DNA of 64,000 nucleotides from NCBI RefSeq assembly GCF_001422445.1, contig NZ_LMNA01000005.1, positions 62,001-126,000 on the forward strand, read 5' to 3'. How positions within the stretch are numbered: the first letter of the stretch is position 1; each line of letters begins with the position of its first letter. Shown piece after piece: positions 1 through 8,767 of this stretch. A model generated the notes under the pieces. It was not told the origin of the DNA, did no database searches, and saw nothing but the letters and a program-made list of their open reading frames with translations. This DNA is from Pseudorhodoferax sp. Leaf274. Its GTDB lineage: Bacteria; Pseudomonadota; Gammaproteobacteria; Burkholderiales; Burkholderiaceae_C. Both the position numbers and the translations under genes were made by a program.

Positions 1-754
1 GCGTGTCCGCCGCGATGCGGTCGTACAGCTGCCACAGCATGGCCTCGCCCTGCTCGGCCGCCTGCTGCGTCAGCGCGCCGAACGGCTCGGCGATGCGCGG
101 GTCGTAGTGCAGCACCAGCGGGCCATCCGGCTCGCCGGCCACGGCAGGGCGCACCATGTGGCGCGACAGGTCCAGCCACTGCTGCGGGCTGTGCGGGCCG
201 AAGCCGGTGGAAACGGCCCACATCGCGGCCGCCGCCTCTTCCAGCGAGGCATAGGTTCCGCCCTTGCCGAGGTAGGTGCCGATGCGCTGCAGCGCCTCCC
301 ACTGCACCACCGGACCCACATCGTTGAGCACCAGCTTGCGCACGGGCGCCGGCAGCGGCAGGCCGGCCTGCCCTGCCACCACCAGCCCGATCAACCCGCC
401 CATGCTGGTGCCGACCCAGTCCAGGCGCGCGATCGGCGCCTGCGCTTGCAGTTGCGCCAGCATGGCCAGCATGTCGCCCGCGTAGACCGGGATCTGGTAA
501 TGCGCCGCATCGGCCAGCCAGTCGCTGCGGCCACGGCCCACCACATCGGGGCAGACCACGCGCACGTGCGGCGCCAGCATGCGTGCCAGCGCGTCGAAGT
601 CGCGGCCCTGGCGCGACAGCCCGTGCACGCACACCACCACGTGCGGGTTGCCCGTGTCGCCCCACTGCCAGTAGGCCATGCGGTGGCTGTCCGCCGCGCC
701 CGCGGCAGCGGCGGAACCAGGACAGACGACATGGTGCAGAACGGGAGCAGTCAT
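1..754 (-). CDS. alpha/beta hydrolase, C-terminus cut by window edge
   Basis: Reading the minus strand from the ATG at 754 gives an open frame that runs off the window start, about 251 codons. It has the hallmarks of an alpha/beta-hydrolase fold enzyme: an HG oxyanion motif in VVVCVHGLSRQG (H44-G45), PDVVGRGRSDW after strand 4, and the nucleophile elbow GTSMGG with Ser117. The catalytic acid and histidine would lie later; the histidine is probably outside the window. There is no signal peptide, so it is probably cytoplasmic. The substrate cannot be read from sequence; esterases, haloalkane dehalogenases and C-C hydrolases share this fold. It stands alone here, with the next minus-strand gene ending at 873-1604. 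The fold is clear, the function open. Confidence 0.85.
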   Translation of the reverse strand, partial: MTAPVLHHVVCPGSAAAAGAADSHRMAYWQWGDTGNPHVVVCVHGLSRQGRDFDALARMLAPHVRVVCPDVVGRGRSDWLADAAHYQIPVYAGDMLAMLAQLQAQAPIARLDWVGTSMGGLIGLVVAGQAGLPLPAPVRKLVLNDVGPVVQWEALQRIGTYLGKGGTYASLEEAAAAMWAVSTGFGPHSPQQWLDLSRHMVRPAVAGEPDGPLVLHYDPRIAEPFGALTQQAAEQGEAMLWQLYDRIAADT

Positions 755-872
755 GGTGCGAAATTCGTTTGGAATGCGAGCGGCTGGCCCATCCTAAAGG
801 ATAGGCGCCACGGTTGCGGCGCGCATCGCCTAGCAGGTCCGCCGAATGGCGTACGCCATCGGCCGCAGGCGG

Positions 873-1604
873 TCAGCGCAGCTGGACGCCGCCGGACACT
901 GTCACCGTCACCGTGCTCTTGCCGGCCTCCACGGGCACCGGCGCCGCGTCGGAGTAGGAGGCCTTGGCCTGCATGGGCATCATGCGCGGGCGCGGCATGC
1001 CGCCCTCGTCGGCCATCACGGACACCTCGCGCAGGCTGTAGTCGGCAAAGCCGAAGCTCTTGGCGATGTCGGTGGCCTTGGCCTTGAACTGCGCGATGGC
1101 CTGGGCCTGGGCCTGGCCCTCCACGCGCGCCCGCTCCTCACGGCTCAGGCTGAACGCGACCTGGCCCACGGTGAGCCCCTGCACGCGCCCGGCCGCGCTG
1201 CTGATGCGGCCGAAGTCGCGTCCCTCCAGCACGATCTCGGCCGTGCCCTGCCAGGTGCTGATGCGGCCCTCCTTGCTGTAGCGCGGGGACAGGCTGAAGG
1301 CGCCACTGCGCACGTCCAGCTGGCCGGGCTGCGCGGACTTGCGCGCCTCGGCCAGCGCCGCATCGATGGCGGCCTTGAGCTGGCTCTGCACCGCGGCGGC
1401 GTCGGGCGCCTCGCGCGTGGTGCTGAGCGTCATGGTCAGGAAATCCTGCGGCACCTCCACCACACCCGAGGCGGACAGCTGCACCACGTTCTGCGGCACC
1501 GGCTGCACGCCCTGGGTATGGGCATGGGCAGGCAGCAAGGCGGCGGCGCCCAGGCAGGCGGCCAGCCACAGCGAGGACGGCAAACGAGAAACGGACATGG
1601 ACAT
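873..1604 (-). CDS. SIMPL-domain (DUF541) periplasmic protein
   Basis: A 243-residue secreted protein of the SIMPL/DUF541 family (like E. coli YggE), a family of periplasmic or outer-membrane proteins tied to oxidative and envelope stress whose biochemical role is unsettled. Residues 1 to about 30 form a signal peptide with a hydrophobic core (LWLAACLGAAALLPAHAH). The mature part has typical features: VVQLSASGVVEVPQDFLTM near the start, a central alpha/beta repeat region, and a C-terminal strand ending in STVTVTVSGGVQLR. The frame stays open upstream to 1754, but the ATG at 1604 is preceded by AAGAAGGG and starts the signal peptide, so I chose it. It is divergent from the ompR-type gene at 1769, with a 164-base shared regulatory region. 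Confidence 0.85.
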   Translation of the reverse strand: MSMSVSRLPSSLWLAACLGAAALLPAHAHTQGVQPVPQNVVQLSASGVVEVPQDFLTMTLSTTREAPDAAAVQSQLKAAIDAALAEARKSAQPGQLDVRSGAFSLSPRYSKEGRISTWQGTAEIVLEGRDFGRISSAAGRVQGLTVGQVAFSLSREERARVEGQAQAQAIAQFKAKATDIAKSFGFADYSLREVSVMADEGGMPRPRMMPMQAKASYSDAAPVPVEAGKSTVTVTVSGGVQLR

Positions 1605-1678
1605 GAACCCTTCTTTCAAGACAAGGCCGGCATGGTCGACGCAAATCGCATACATCCTGTGAAGCCCCTGCGCGCACT

Positions 1679-1751
1679 TGTAACAGTGTGTGCCGAACGG
1701 GGTCTTAGGCCGAAATCGCCACCAGACCGTTGCAGAATTGCCGCTGTTACA
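1679..1751. repeat. spaced inverted repeat in the SIMPL/ompR divergent region
   Basis: TGTAACAG at 1679-1686 and its exact reverse complement CTGTTACA at 1744-1751 flank 57 bases between the divergent SIMPL and ompR genes. The GTTACA core resembles part of known enterobacterial OmpR sites, so autoregulation is possible. An 8-base match over this distance can also arise by chance. Confidence 0.35.
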
Positions 1752-1768
1752 CATTTCTCTGCCTGCCC

Positions 1769-2500
1769 ATGTCCCAGACTTCTTCCCGACCCGACAAGAT
1801 TTTGGTAGTGGATGACGATTCGCGCATCCGCGACTTGCTGCGTCGCTACCTCGTGCAGGAAGGCTTCGAGGTCATCCTCGCGGAAGACGGCAAGGCGCTG
1901 AGCCGGCTGATGCTGCGCGAGACCGCCGACCTGATCGTGCTCGACCTGATGATGCCGGGCGAGGACGGCCTGTCGATCTGCCGCCGCCTGCGCGCCGCCA
2001 ACGACCGCACGCCCATCATCATGCTGACGGCCAAGGGCGAGGACATCGACCGCATCGTCGGCCTGGAGGTCGGTGCCGACGACTACCTGGGCAAGCCCTT
2101 CAACCCGCGCGAACTGCTGGCCCGCATCCATGCCGTGCTGCGCCGCCGGCCGGTCAAGGAGGCGCCAGGCGCGCCATCCACCGACAACGAGGTCACCAAC
2201 TTCGGGCCGTTCGCCTTCGACCTGGGCGCGCGCACGCTGCGCAAGAACGGCGACGAGCTGCCGCTGACGACCGGCGAGTTCGCCATGCTCAAGGCCCTGG
2301 TGCGGCATCCGCGCCAGCCGCTGTCGCGCGAGAAGCTGGCCCTGCTGGCACGCGGCCGCGAGTTCGAGCCCTTCGACCGCAGCCTGGACGTGCAGGTCTC
2401 GCGCCTGCGCAAGCTGGTGGAGCAGGACGCCGCCGCGCCGCGCTACATCCAGACGGTCTGGGGCGTGGGCTACGTCTTCGTACCGGACGGCGCGAACTGA
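1769..2500 (+). CDS. ompR: OmpR-type two-component response regulator
   Basis: A 243-residue response regulator of the OmpR/PhoB class. The receiver domain (about residues 9-125) has the acidic pocket D15-D16-D17, the phospho-acceptor Asp59 in LIVLDLMMPGEDG, the conserved threonine/alanine in MLTAKGED, and the KPF lysine. The C-terminal winged helix (about 145-240) contains RSLDVQVSRLRKLVEQD and the final YIQTVWGVGYVFVP hairpin. It binds DNA when phosphorylated by the kinase encoded just downstream (start 2519). In E. coli this pair controls porins and osmotic response; targets here are unknown. A longer frame opens at 1730, but the ATG at 1769 gives the standard OmpR N-terminus. Cytoplasmic. 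Confidence 0.93.
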   Translation: MSQTSSRPDKILVVDDDSRIRDLLRRYLVQEGFEVILAEDGKALSRLMLRETADLIVLDLMMPGEDGLSICRRLRAANDRTPIIMLTAKGEDIDRIVGLEVGADDYLGKPFNPRELLARIHAVLRRRPVKEAPGAPSTDNEVTNFGPFAFDLGARTLRKNGDELPLTTGEFAMLKALVRHPRQPLSREKLALLARGREFEPFDRSLDVQVSRLRKLVEQDAAAPRYIQTVWGVGYVFVPDGAN

Positions 2501-2518
2501 CCACGCCCGTTCGCTGAC

Positions 2519-3940
2519 GTGGCGTTCAGTCGCAGCACGCAGCCTCCAGATTTCCCGGACGCCACCAGTCCGGCGCCGCTGGAGCTGCTGCCCCCCAAGA
2601 AGAGCGTGGTCCGGTCGCTGCTGGCGATCAACATGTTCTGGCGCACCTTCATCCTGCTGGCGGTGCTTCTGCTGGGCAGCATGCTGGCCTGGCTCAAGAC
2701 CATGCGCGAGCTCGAATTCGAGCCCCGCGCGCTGCAGACCGCCCAGCAGATCGCGGCCCTGGTCAACCTCTCGCGTGCAGCGCTGCAGTACGCCGACCCG
2801 ATCGCGCGCGTGTCGCTGCTCAAGGCCATGGCCGAGCAGGAGCGCGTGCGCATCGCGCCGCACGAGCCCAAGGACGTCTTCGTGCCGCTGGACGACGATG
2901 CGCTGAGCCGGCGCATCGTCGCCGCGCTGGAGTCGCGCCTGGGCGCCGGCACCGTGGTGGCCAGTTCCGTCAACGGCGAGCCCGGCCTGTGGGTGGGCTT
3001 CACGATCAACGGCGATCCGAACTGGCTGCACACCGACCGCGAGCGCTTCAACCCAGGCGGCGGCCGCACCTGGCTGGTCTGGCTGCTGACCACCGGCGGC
3101 GTCTCGCTGGCCGGCGCGGCGCTGATCGCCGGCCTCATCAACCGCCCGCTCAAGCGCCTGCTGGTGGCCACGAGCCGCGTGCGCGAAGGCGATTTCGACG
3201 CCGGCCAGCTCGACGAAGGCGGCGTGACGGGCGAGATCCGCGAGGTCAACATCGGCTTCAACCGCATGGCGCAGCGGCTGGCCAAGATCGAGCAGGACCG
3301 CGTGGTCATGCTGGCCGGCATCTCGCACGACCTGCGCACCCCGCTCGCGCGGCTGCGGCTGGAGACCGAGATGAGCGTGGCCGATGCCGACGCGCGCGCC
3401 CACATGGTGGCCGACATCGAGCAGCTGGACCGCATCATCGACAAGTTCCTCGACTATGCGCGGCCGGACCACATCGACCTCAAGCCCGTGTCGTTGAACA
3501 AGATCATCGAGGCCTGCTGCTATGCGGTGCGCGACCACGAGGACATGCGCATCCACGTGCAGTTGCCCGAGCCGCTGGTGGTGATGTCCGACGCCACCGA
3601 GCTCGCGCGCGTGCTCTCCAACCTGCTGGAGAACGCGCGCCGCTACGGCAAGACGCCCGGAACCGACGTGGCCGAGATCGACATCGCCGCCAAGCCGCGC
3701 GACGAATGGGTGCTGATCAAGGTGCGCGACCGCGGCCCCGGCGTCAGCGAATCGCAGCTGGCCGACCTGTCCAAGCCCTTCTTCCGCGGCGACACGGCGC
3801 GCACCGCGGCCACCGGCGCGGGCCTGGGCCTGTCGATCGTGGACACCGCCATCCTGCGCATGGGCGGCGTGTTCCAGCTGGCAAACACGCGCTCGGGCGG
3901 CCTGGCCGCCCACATCAAGCTGCGCCGCGCGCTGCGCTGA
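2519..3940 (+). CDS. envZ: EnvZ-type sensor histidine kinase
   Basis: A 473-residue inner-membrane histidine kinase, the cognate partner of the regulator 18 bases upstream. The order is: a cytoplasmic tail, transmembrane helix 1 (FWRTFILLAVLLLGSMLAWL), a periplasmic loop of roughly 130 residues, transmembrane helix 2 (near 3070-3140), a HAMP domain with NRPLKRLLVATSRVREGDF, a HisKA dimerisation helix with phospho-acceptor His270 in GISHDLRTPLARLRLETEM, and an ATPase domain with an N-box (VLSNLLENARRYG), DRGPGV and the TGAGLGLSIV G-box. All catalytic motifs are intact. The start is GTG with no clear Shine-Dalgarno sequence; a later ATG at about 2633 would remove only the short cytoplasmic tail. 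The name rests on gene pairing and architecture. Confidence 0.9.
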   Translation: MAFSRSTQPPDFPDATSPAPLELLPPKKSVVRSLLAINMFWRTFILLAVLLLGSMLAWLKTMRELEFEPRALQTAQQIAALVNLSRAALQYADPIARVSLLKAMAEQERVRIAPHEPKDVFVPLDDDALSRRIVAALESRLGAGTVVASSVNGEPGLWVGFTINGDPNWLHTDRERFNPGGGRTWLVWLLTTGGVSLAGAALIAGLINRPLKRLLVATSRVREGDFDAGQLDEGGVTGEIREVNIGFNRMAQRLAKIEQDRVVMLAGISHDLRTPLARLRLETEMSVADADARAHMVADIEQLDRIIDKFLDYARPDHIDLKPVSLNKIIEACCYAVRDHEDMRIHVQLPEPLVVMSDATELARVLSNLLENARRYGKTPGTDVAEIDIAAKPRDEWVLIKVRDRGPGVSESQLADLSKPFFRGDTARTAATGAGLGLSIVDTAILRMGGVFQLANTRSGGLAAHIKLRRALR

Positions 3941-4423
3941 TCAGCCGGCGCGCTCCAGCAGCACGGCGGCGCGCGCCTCCATGCTCTGGCCCTGGCCCAC
4001 GGGGCCGAGCTTCTCGGCCGTCTTGGCCTTCACGTTGACCTGGTCCACATCCAGGCCCAACGCCTGTGCAATGCCCTGGCGCATGGCCGCGATGTGCGGC
4101 AAGAGCTTGGGCGCCTGGGCGATCACGGTGCTGTCGATGTTGCCGATGCGCCAGCCCTTGGCCGCCACGCGGCGCGCGGCCTCGACCAGCAGCTTCATCG
4201 AGTCGGCACCCGAGAACTGCGGGTCGGTGTCGGAAAAGTGCGTGCCGATGTCGCCCAGCGCGGCCGCGCCCAGCAAGGCGTCGGTGATGGCGTGCAGCAG
4301 CACGTCGGCATCCGAGTGGCCCAGCAGGCCCAGGTGGTAGGGAATCGTGACCCCACCGATGATGAGCTGGCGGCCGGGCACGAGCGCGTGCACGTCCCAG
4401 CCTTCGCCGATGCGGAAGTTCAT
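3941..4423 (-). CDS. ispF: 2-C-methyl-D-erythritol 2,4-cyclodiphosphate synthase
   Basis: IspF converts CDP-methylerythritol 2-phosphate to the cyclic diphosphate with release of CMP, in the MEP isoprenoid pathway. The 160-residue length matches the family. The zinc ligands are visible in the GWDVHAL motif (Asp9, His11) and in [34 protein letters not shown] and the C-terminal [14 protein letters not shown] segment are also typical. The enzyme acts as a cytoplasmic homotrimer. Its ATG overlaps the ispD stop codon in an ATGA arrangement, so the two are translationally coupled. It converges on envZ, whose stop codon at 3940 directly abuts its own, leaving no room for a separate terminator. Confidence 0.96.
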   Translation of the reverse strand: MNFRIGEGWDVHALVPGRQLIIGGVTIPYHLGLLGHSDADVLLHAITDALLGAAALGDIGTHFSDTDPQFSGADSMKLLVEAARRVAAKGWRIGNIDSTVIAQAPKLLPHIAAMRQGIAQALGLDVDQVNVKAKTAEKLGPVGQGQSMEARAAVLLERAG

Positions 4424-5160
4424 GCTTGGTCCTTGGCTCGGCCGCGCAGCACCTGCTCGGCCAGCGAGAAATCCTCGGGATAGGTGACCTTGAAATTGAG
4501 CGCGCCGCCCGGCACCAGCAGCGGCGTCAGGCCCAGGGCCTCGATGGCGCTGGCCTCGTCGGTCACGGCGTCGGGGTCGGCCGCCAGGGCCGCATCGAGC
4601 GCGCGGCTCAGCACGCCGATGCGGAACATCTGCGGCGTCTGTGCCAGCCATTTGTCGGCGCGCGGCAGCGTCCGGGCCACGCGGCCGGCGCCGTCTTCCT
4701 GCTTGAGCGTGTCGGGCAGCCTGTGCGCGAGCAGGCCGCCGACCGGGTCGTCCCGGCAGGCTGCGATCAGCGCCTCGATCTGCCCGGGCGTGACCAGGCA
4801 GCGCGCCGCATCGTGCACCAGCACCCAGTCGTCGCCGCGCGCGCCCTGCTCGAACAGGTCGTGCAGGCCGTTGCGCACGCTGCGCGCGCGTGAGTCGCCG
4901 CCGCAGTCGCGCACCACGCAGGGCGCGCTGTGGCGCTCGAAGAAGTCGTCGCCCGGCGCCACCACCACCAGCACGTCGCGGATGCAGGCCACGGCCGCGA
5001 AGGCGGCCAACGTGTGCATCACCATGGGCTGGCCAGCCACCGGCTGGTACTGCTTGGCCAGGGGTTTGCCGGTCGTGGCGCCCGGCGCCTGTGCGCGGCT
5101 GCCACTGCCCGCGCACGGGATCAGCGCGTAGCAGCGCGCCGGGGTCGGTGATTCAGTCAT
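4420..5160 (-). CDS. ispD: 2-C-methyl-D-erythritol 4-phosphate cytidylyltransferase
   Basis: IspD joins CTP and methylerythritol 4-phosphate to give CDP-ME, upstream of IspF in the MEP pathway. The 246-residue product has the nucleotide-binding N-terminus [11 protein letters not shown] (the family usually has a second glycine/alanine-rich stretch and a lysine here), [18 protein letters not shown], the [13 protein letters not shown] motif and the [11 protein letters not shown] segment near the end. The frame is open to 5244, but the ATG at 5160 fits the family N-terminus; the extra residues are arginine-rich and read into the mfd leader. It is divergent from mfd and overlaps ispF by four bases. 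Confidence 0.95.
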   Translation of the reverse strand: MTESPTPARCYALIPCAGSGSRAQAPGATTGKPLAKQYQPVAGQPMVMHTLAAFAAVACIRDVLVVVAPGDDFFERHSAPCVVRDCGGDSRARSVRNGLHDLFEQGARGDDWVLVHDAARCLVTPGQIEALIAACRDDPVGGLLAHRLPDTLKQEDGAGRVARTLPRADKWLAQTPQMFRIGVLSRALDAALAADPDAVTDEASAIEALGLTPLLVPGGALNFKVTYPEDFSLAEQVLRGRAKDQA

Positions 5161-5193
5161 TGCCGCGATTCTAGAAAGCCGCGACGCGCTGCC

Positions 5194-5199
5194 TACAAT
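5194..5199 (+). promoter_or_regulatory. possible -10 element of mfd
   Basis: TACAAT lies 68 bases before the mfd ATG and just ahead of the leader hairpin. I find no good -35 hexamer at 16-18 bases. If used, transcription would begin almost at the hairpin. Confidence 0.35.
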
Positions 5200-5209
5200 C
5201 GCAGCAACA

Positions 5210-5240
5210 CCCCCCGCCCTCGCCCGGCGGGGGGCTTTTT
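5210..5240 (+). terminator. hairpin and T-run in the mfd leader
   Basis: A nine-base-pair GC stem (CCCCCCGCC at 5210-5218, GGCGGGGGG at 5226-5234) with a seven-base loop is followed by C and five T on the plus strand. This is the form of an intrinsic terminator. No plus-strand gene ends upstream, because ispD is divergent, so it would sit in the 5' leader of mfd and could attenuate it. Confidence 0.6.
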
Positions 5241-5267
5241 GCATTGCGCGCCCACCGCTTTTCGTCC

Positions 5268-8200
5268 ATGGATCTCCCCAAGCTCATCCCCGGCAAGCGC
5301 TTCACCTTGCCCCGTCCGCCCGGTTCGGCCGACGCACTGCTGCTGGCCCGGCTGGCCGAACGCGAGAAGGCCGGCCGCAAGGTCGTCGCCATCGTCACCT
5401 CGGATGCCAACGACGCCCAGCGCCTGCTGGAGGAACTGCCGTTCTTCGCGCCCACGCTGCGCTGCGCGCTGTTCCCGGACTGGGAAACCCTGCCCTACGA
5501 CACCTTCTCGCCGCACCAGGACCTGATCAGCGAGCGCCTCGCCACGCTGTGGCGCCTGTACGCCGGCGCCGCCCAGGGCGATCCCGAGGCCGGCGTGGAC
5601 GTGGTGCTGGTGCCCGCCACCACCGCGCTGTACCGCGTGGCGCCGCCCAGCTTCCTGGCCGGCACCACCTTCCAGTTCAAGGCCAAGCAACGGCTGGACG
5701 AGGCGCGGCTCAAGTCGCAGCTCACCTTGGCCGGCTACAGCCACGTGACGCAGGTCGTGAGCCCCGGCGAATACGCGGTGCGCGGCGGCCTGATCGACCT
5801 CTTCCCCATGGGCTCGCCGGTGCCCTACCGGGTGGACCTGTTCGACGACGAGATCGACTCGATCCGCACCTTCGACCCCGACAGCCAGCGCAGCCTGTAC
5901 CCCGTGCCCGAGGTGCGGCTGCTGCCCGGCCGCGAGTTCCCGATGGACGACGCCGGCCGCGCGCGCTTTCGCAGCCGCTGGCGCGAGCTGCTCGAAGGCG
6001 ACCCCACGCGCAGCCGCATCTACAAGGACATGGGCAACGGCGTGGCCACGGCCGGCATCGAGTACTACCTGCCGCTGTTCTTCGAGGAGACGGCCACCGT
6101 CTTCGACTACCTGGGCGCCGGCGCCACCGTCGTGCTGCACGGCGACCTGGAGGCCGCGTTCCAGCGCTTCTGGCAGGACACGCGCGAGCGCCACCGCGTG
6201 CTGGTGGGCGACCCGGACCGGCCGGTGTTGCCGCCCGAGGCGCTGTTCCTGTCCAGCGAGCAGTTCTACGGCCAGGCCAACGCGCACAGCCAGCTGGCGC
6301 TGCGGCCGGCCCAGGCCGAGGCCGCGGACGCCGTTCCCTACGCCGAATTCGCGCCGCTGCCCTCGCTGTCCGTGGTGCGCGGCGCCGACGAGCCGCTGGC
6401 GCGCCTGTCCAGCCACCTGCGCAACACCCAGCAGCGCCTGCTGCTGCTGGCCGAATCCGACGGCCGGCGCGAAAGCCTGCTGGACTTCGTGCGCGCCAGC
6501 GAGCTGCAGCCACCCGTGTTCGACAGCCTCGCGGAGTTCGAGGCCAGCACCGAGCGCCTGGGCATGGCCACGGGCGCGCTCGGCGCCGGCTTCGCCTGGC
6601 TCGAGGGCGGCATCGATTTCGTCACCGAGACCGAGCTGTTCGCCGCCGGCCCCACCGCGCGCCGCCGGCGCAAGCAGGAGCAGGTCAGCGACGTCGAGGC
6701 GCTGATCAAGGACCTGGCCGAACTCAACGTGGGCGACCCCGTCGTGCACGCCGCGCACGGCATCGGCCGCTACCTGGGCCTCGTGAGCCTGGACCTGGGC
6801 CAGGGGAACACCGAGTTCCTGCACCTCGAATACGCCGACAAGGCCGTGCTCTACGTGCCCGTGAGCCAGCTGCACCTGATCAGCCGCTACACCGGCGTCA
6901 GCGCAGCCGAGGCGCCGCTGCACAAGCTCGGCTCCGGCCAATGGGACAAGGCGCGGCGCAAGGCCGCCGAGCAGGTGCGCGACGCCGCGGCCGAGTTGCT
7001 CAACATCTACGCCCGCCGCGCCGCGCGCGAGGGCCATGCCTTCCGCTACGCGCCGCAGGACTACGAGGCCTTCGCCAACGACTTCGGCTTCGAGGAGACG
7101 GCCGACCAGAAGGCCGCCATCCACGCCGTCATCCAGGACATGATCTCGCCGCAGCCCATGGACCGCCTGGTCTGTGGCGACGTGGGCTTCGGCAAGACCG
7201 AGGTGGCGCTGCGCGCGGCCTTCGTCGCGGTGACGGGCGGCAAACAGGTGGCCTTCCTCGCACCGACCACGCTGCTGGCCGAGCAGCACTACCAGACGCT
7301 GGTGGACCGCTTCTCCAAGTGGCCCGTGAAGATCGCCGAGATGAGCCGCTTCCGCTCCGCCAAGGAGATCACGGCTGCGGGCAAGGGCCTGGAAGACGGC
7401 AGCGTGGATATCGTGGTCGGCACGCACAAGCTCTTGAGCGCCTCCGTCAAGTTCAAGAACCTGGGCCTGCTCATCATCGACGAGGAGCACCGCTTCGGCG
7501 TGCGCCACAAGGAGGCCATGAAGGCCATGCGCGCCGAGGTCGACGTGCTCACCCTGACGGCCACACCGATCCCGCGCACGCTGGGCATGGCGCTCGAAGG
7601 CCTGCGCGACCTGTCGGTCATCGCCACCGCGCCGCAGCGCCGCCTGGCCATCAAGACCTTCGTGCGCAGCGAGAACAACGGCGTGATCCGCGAAGCCGTG
7701 CTGCGCGAACTCAAGCGCGGCGGCCAGGTCTACTTCCTGCACAACGAGGTCGAGACCATCGAGAACCGGCGCGCCAAACTCGAAGAACTGCTGCCCGAGG
7801 CGCGCATCGCCGTGGCCCACGGCCAGATGCCCGAGCGCGAGCTCGAGCGCGTGATGCGCGACTTCACCGCCCAGCGCAGCAACGTGCTGCTGTGCTCGAC
7901 CATCATCGAGACCGGCATCGACGTGCCGACCGCCAACACCATCGTCATGAGCCGCGCCGACAAGTTCGGCCTGGCCCAGCTGCACCAGCTGCGTGGCCGC
8001 GTGGGCCGCAGCCACCACCAGGCCTATGCCTACCTCATGGTGCCGGACATCGAGGGCCTCACCAAGCAGGCAGCGCAACGTCTGGAAGCCATCCAGCAGA
8101 TGGAGGAACTGGGCTCGGGTTTCTACCTCGCCATGCACGACCTGGAGATCCGCGGCGCCGGCGAGGTACTGGGCGAGAACCAGAGCGGCAACATGCTGGA

Positions 8201-8744
8201 GGTGGGCTTCCAGCTCTACAACGAGATGCTGTCCGAGGCCGTGCGCAGCCTGAAGGAAGGCAAGGAGCCCGACCTGCTGTCGCCGCTGTCGGTCACCACC
8301 GAGATCAACCTGCACGCCCCAGCCCTGCTGCCCGACGACTACTGCGGCGACGTGCACCTGCGCCTGTCCTTCTACAAGAAGCTGGCCACCGCCAAGAACA
8401 GCGACCAGGTCGACCGGCTGCTCGAGGAGATCGTCGACCGCTTCGGCAAATTGCCCGCGCAGGCCCAGACGCTGATCGACGTGCACCGCCTGCGCGTGTT
8501 GGCGCGGCCCTACGGCGTGGTCAAGGTCGATGCCGCGCCCGGCGTGATCCACATCACGTTCAAGCCCGACGCGCCGATCGAGCCCATGCGCATCATCGAG
8601 CTGATCCAGAAGAACAGGCACATCAAGCTCGTGGGCAACGAGAAGCTGCGCATCGAGCGCGAACTGCCCGAACCCAAGGACCGCGCCCAGATGGTGCGCG
8701 ACGTGCTGCGCCACCTGGGCCAACCCGTCGCGCAGACGGCCTGA
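5268..8744 (+). CDS. mfd: transcription-repair coupling factor
   Basis: Mfd is a DNA translocase that removes stalled RNA polymerase from lesions and recruits UvrA, starting transcription-coupled repair. The 1158-residue length fits the family (1148 in E. coli). Visible in order are a UvrB-like N-terminal module (LFPDWETLPYD, SPGEYAVRGGLIDLFPMGS), an RNA polymerase-interacting CarD-like domain (LNVGDPVVHAAHGIGRYLGL), a RecG-like helicase core with Walker A CGDVGFGKTEVALRAA, the DEEH box in LLIIDEEHRFGV, TATPIPRT, and motif VI in QLRGRVGRS, then the C-terminal TRCF domain. A TTG at 5244 would add eight residues; the ATG at 5268 is preferred. serB follows after 23 bases. Confidence 0.97.
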   Translation: MDLPKLIPGKRFTLPRPPGSADALLLARLAEREKAGRKVVAIVTSDANDAQRLLEELPFFAPTLRCALFPDWETLPYDTFSPHQDLISERLATLWRLYAGAAQGDPEAGVDVVLVPATTALYRVAPPSFLAGTTFQFKAKQRLDEARLKSQLTLAGYSHVTQVVSPGEYAVRGGLIDLFPMGSPVPYRVDLFDDEIDSIRTFDPDSQRSLYPVPEVRLLPGREFPMDDAGRARFRSRWRELLEGDPTRSRIYKDMGNGVATAGIEYYLPLFFEETATVFDYLGAGATVVLHGDLEAAFQRFWQDTRERHRVLVGDPDRPVLPPEALFLSSEQFYGQANAHSQLALRPAQAEAADAVPYAEFAPLPSLSVVRGADEPLARLSSHLRNTQQRLLLLAESDGRRESLLDFVRASELQPPVFDSLAEFEASTERLGMATGALGAGFAWLEGGIDFVTETELFAAGPTARRRRKQEQVSDVEALIKDLAELNVGDPVVHAAHGIGRYLGLVSLDLGQGNTEFLHLEYADKAVLYVPVSQLHLISRYTGVSAAEAPLHKLGSGQWDKARRKAAEQVRDAAAELLNIYARRAAREGHAFRYAPQDYEAFANDFGFEETADQKAAIHAVIQDMISPQPMDRLVCGDVGFGKTEVALRAAFVAVTGGKQVAFLAPTTLLAEQHYQTLVDRFSKWPVKIAEMSRFRSAKEITAAGKGLEDGSVDIVVGTHKLLSASVKFKNLGLLIIDEEHRFGVRHKEAMKAMRAEVDVLTLTATPIPRTLGMALEGLRDLSVIATAPQRRLAIKTFVRSENNGVIREAVLRELKRGGQVYFLHNEVETIENRRAKLEELLPEARIAVAHGQMPERELERVMRDFTAQRSNVLLCSTIIETGIDVPTANTIVMSRADKFGLAQLHQLRGRVGRSHHQAYAYLMVPDIEGLTKQAAQRLEAIQQMEELGSGFYLAMHDLEIRGAGEVLGENQSGNMLEVGFQLYNEMLSEAVRSLKEGKEPDLLSPLSVTTEINLHAPALLPDDYCGDVHLRLSFYKKLATAKNSDQVDRLLEEIVDRFGKLPAQAQTLIDVHRLRVLARPYGVVKVDAAPGVIHITFKPDAPIEPMRIIELIQKNRHIKLVGNEKLRIERELPEPKDRAQMVRDVLRHLGQPVAQTA

Positions 8745-8767
8745 CATCCACCGACCCCACCACCGCC

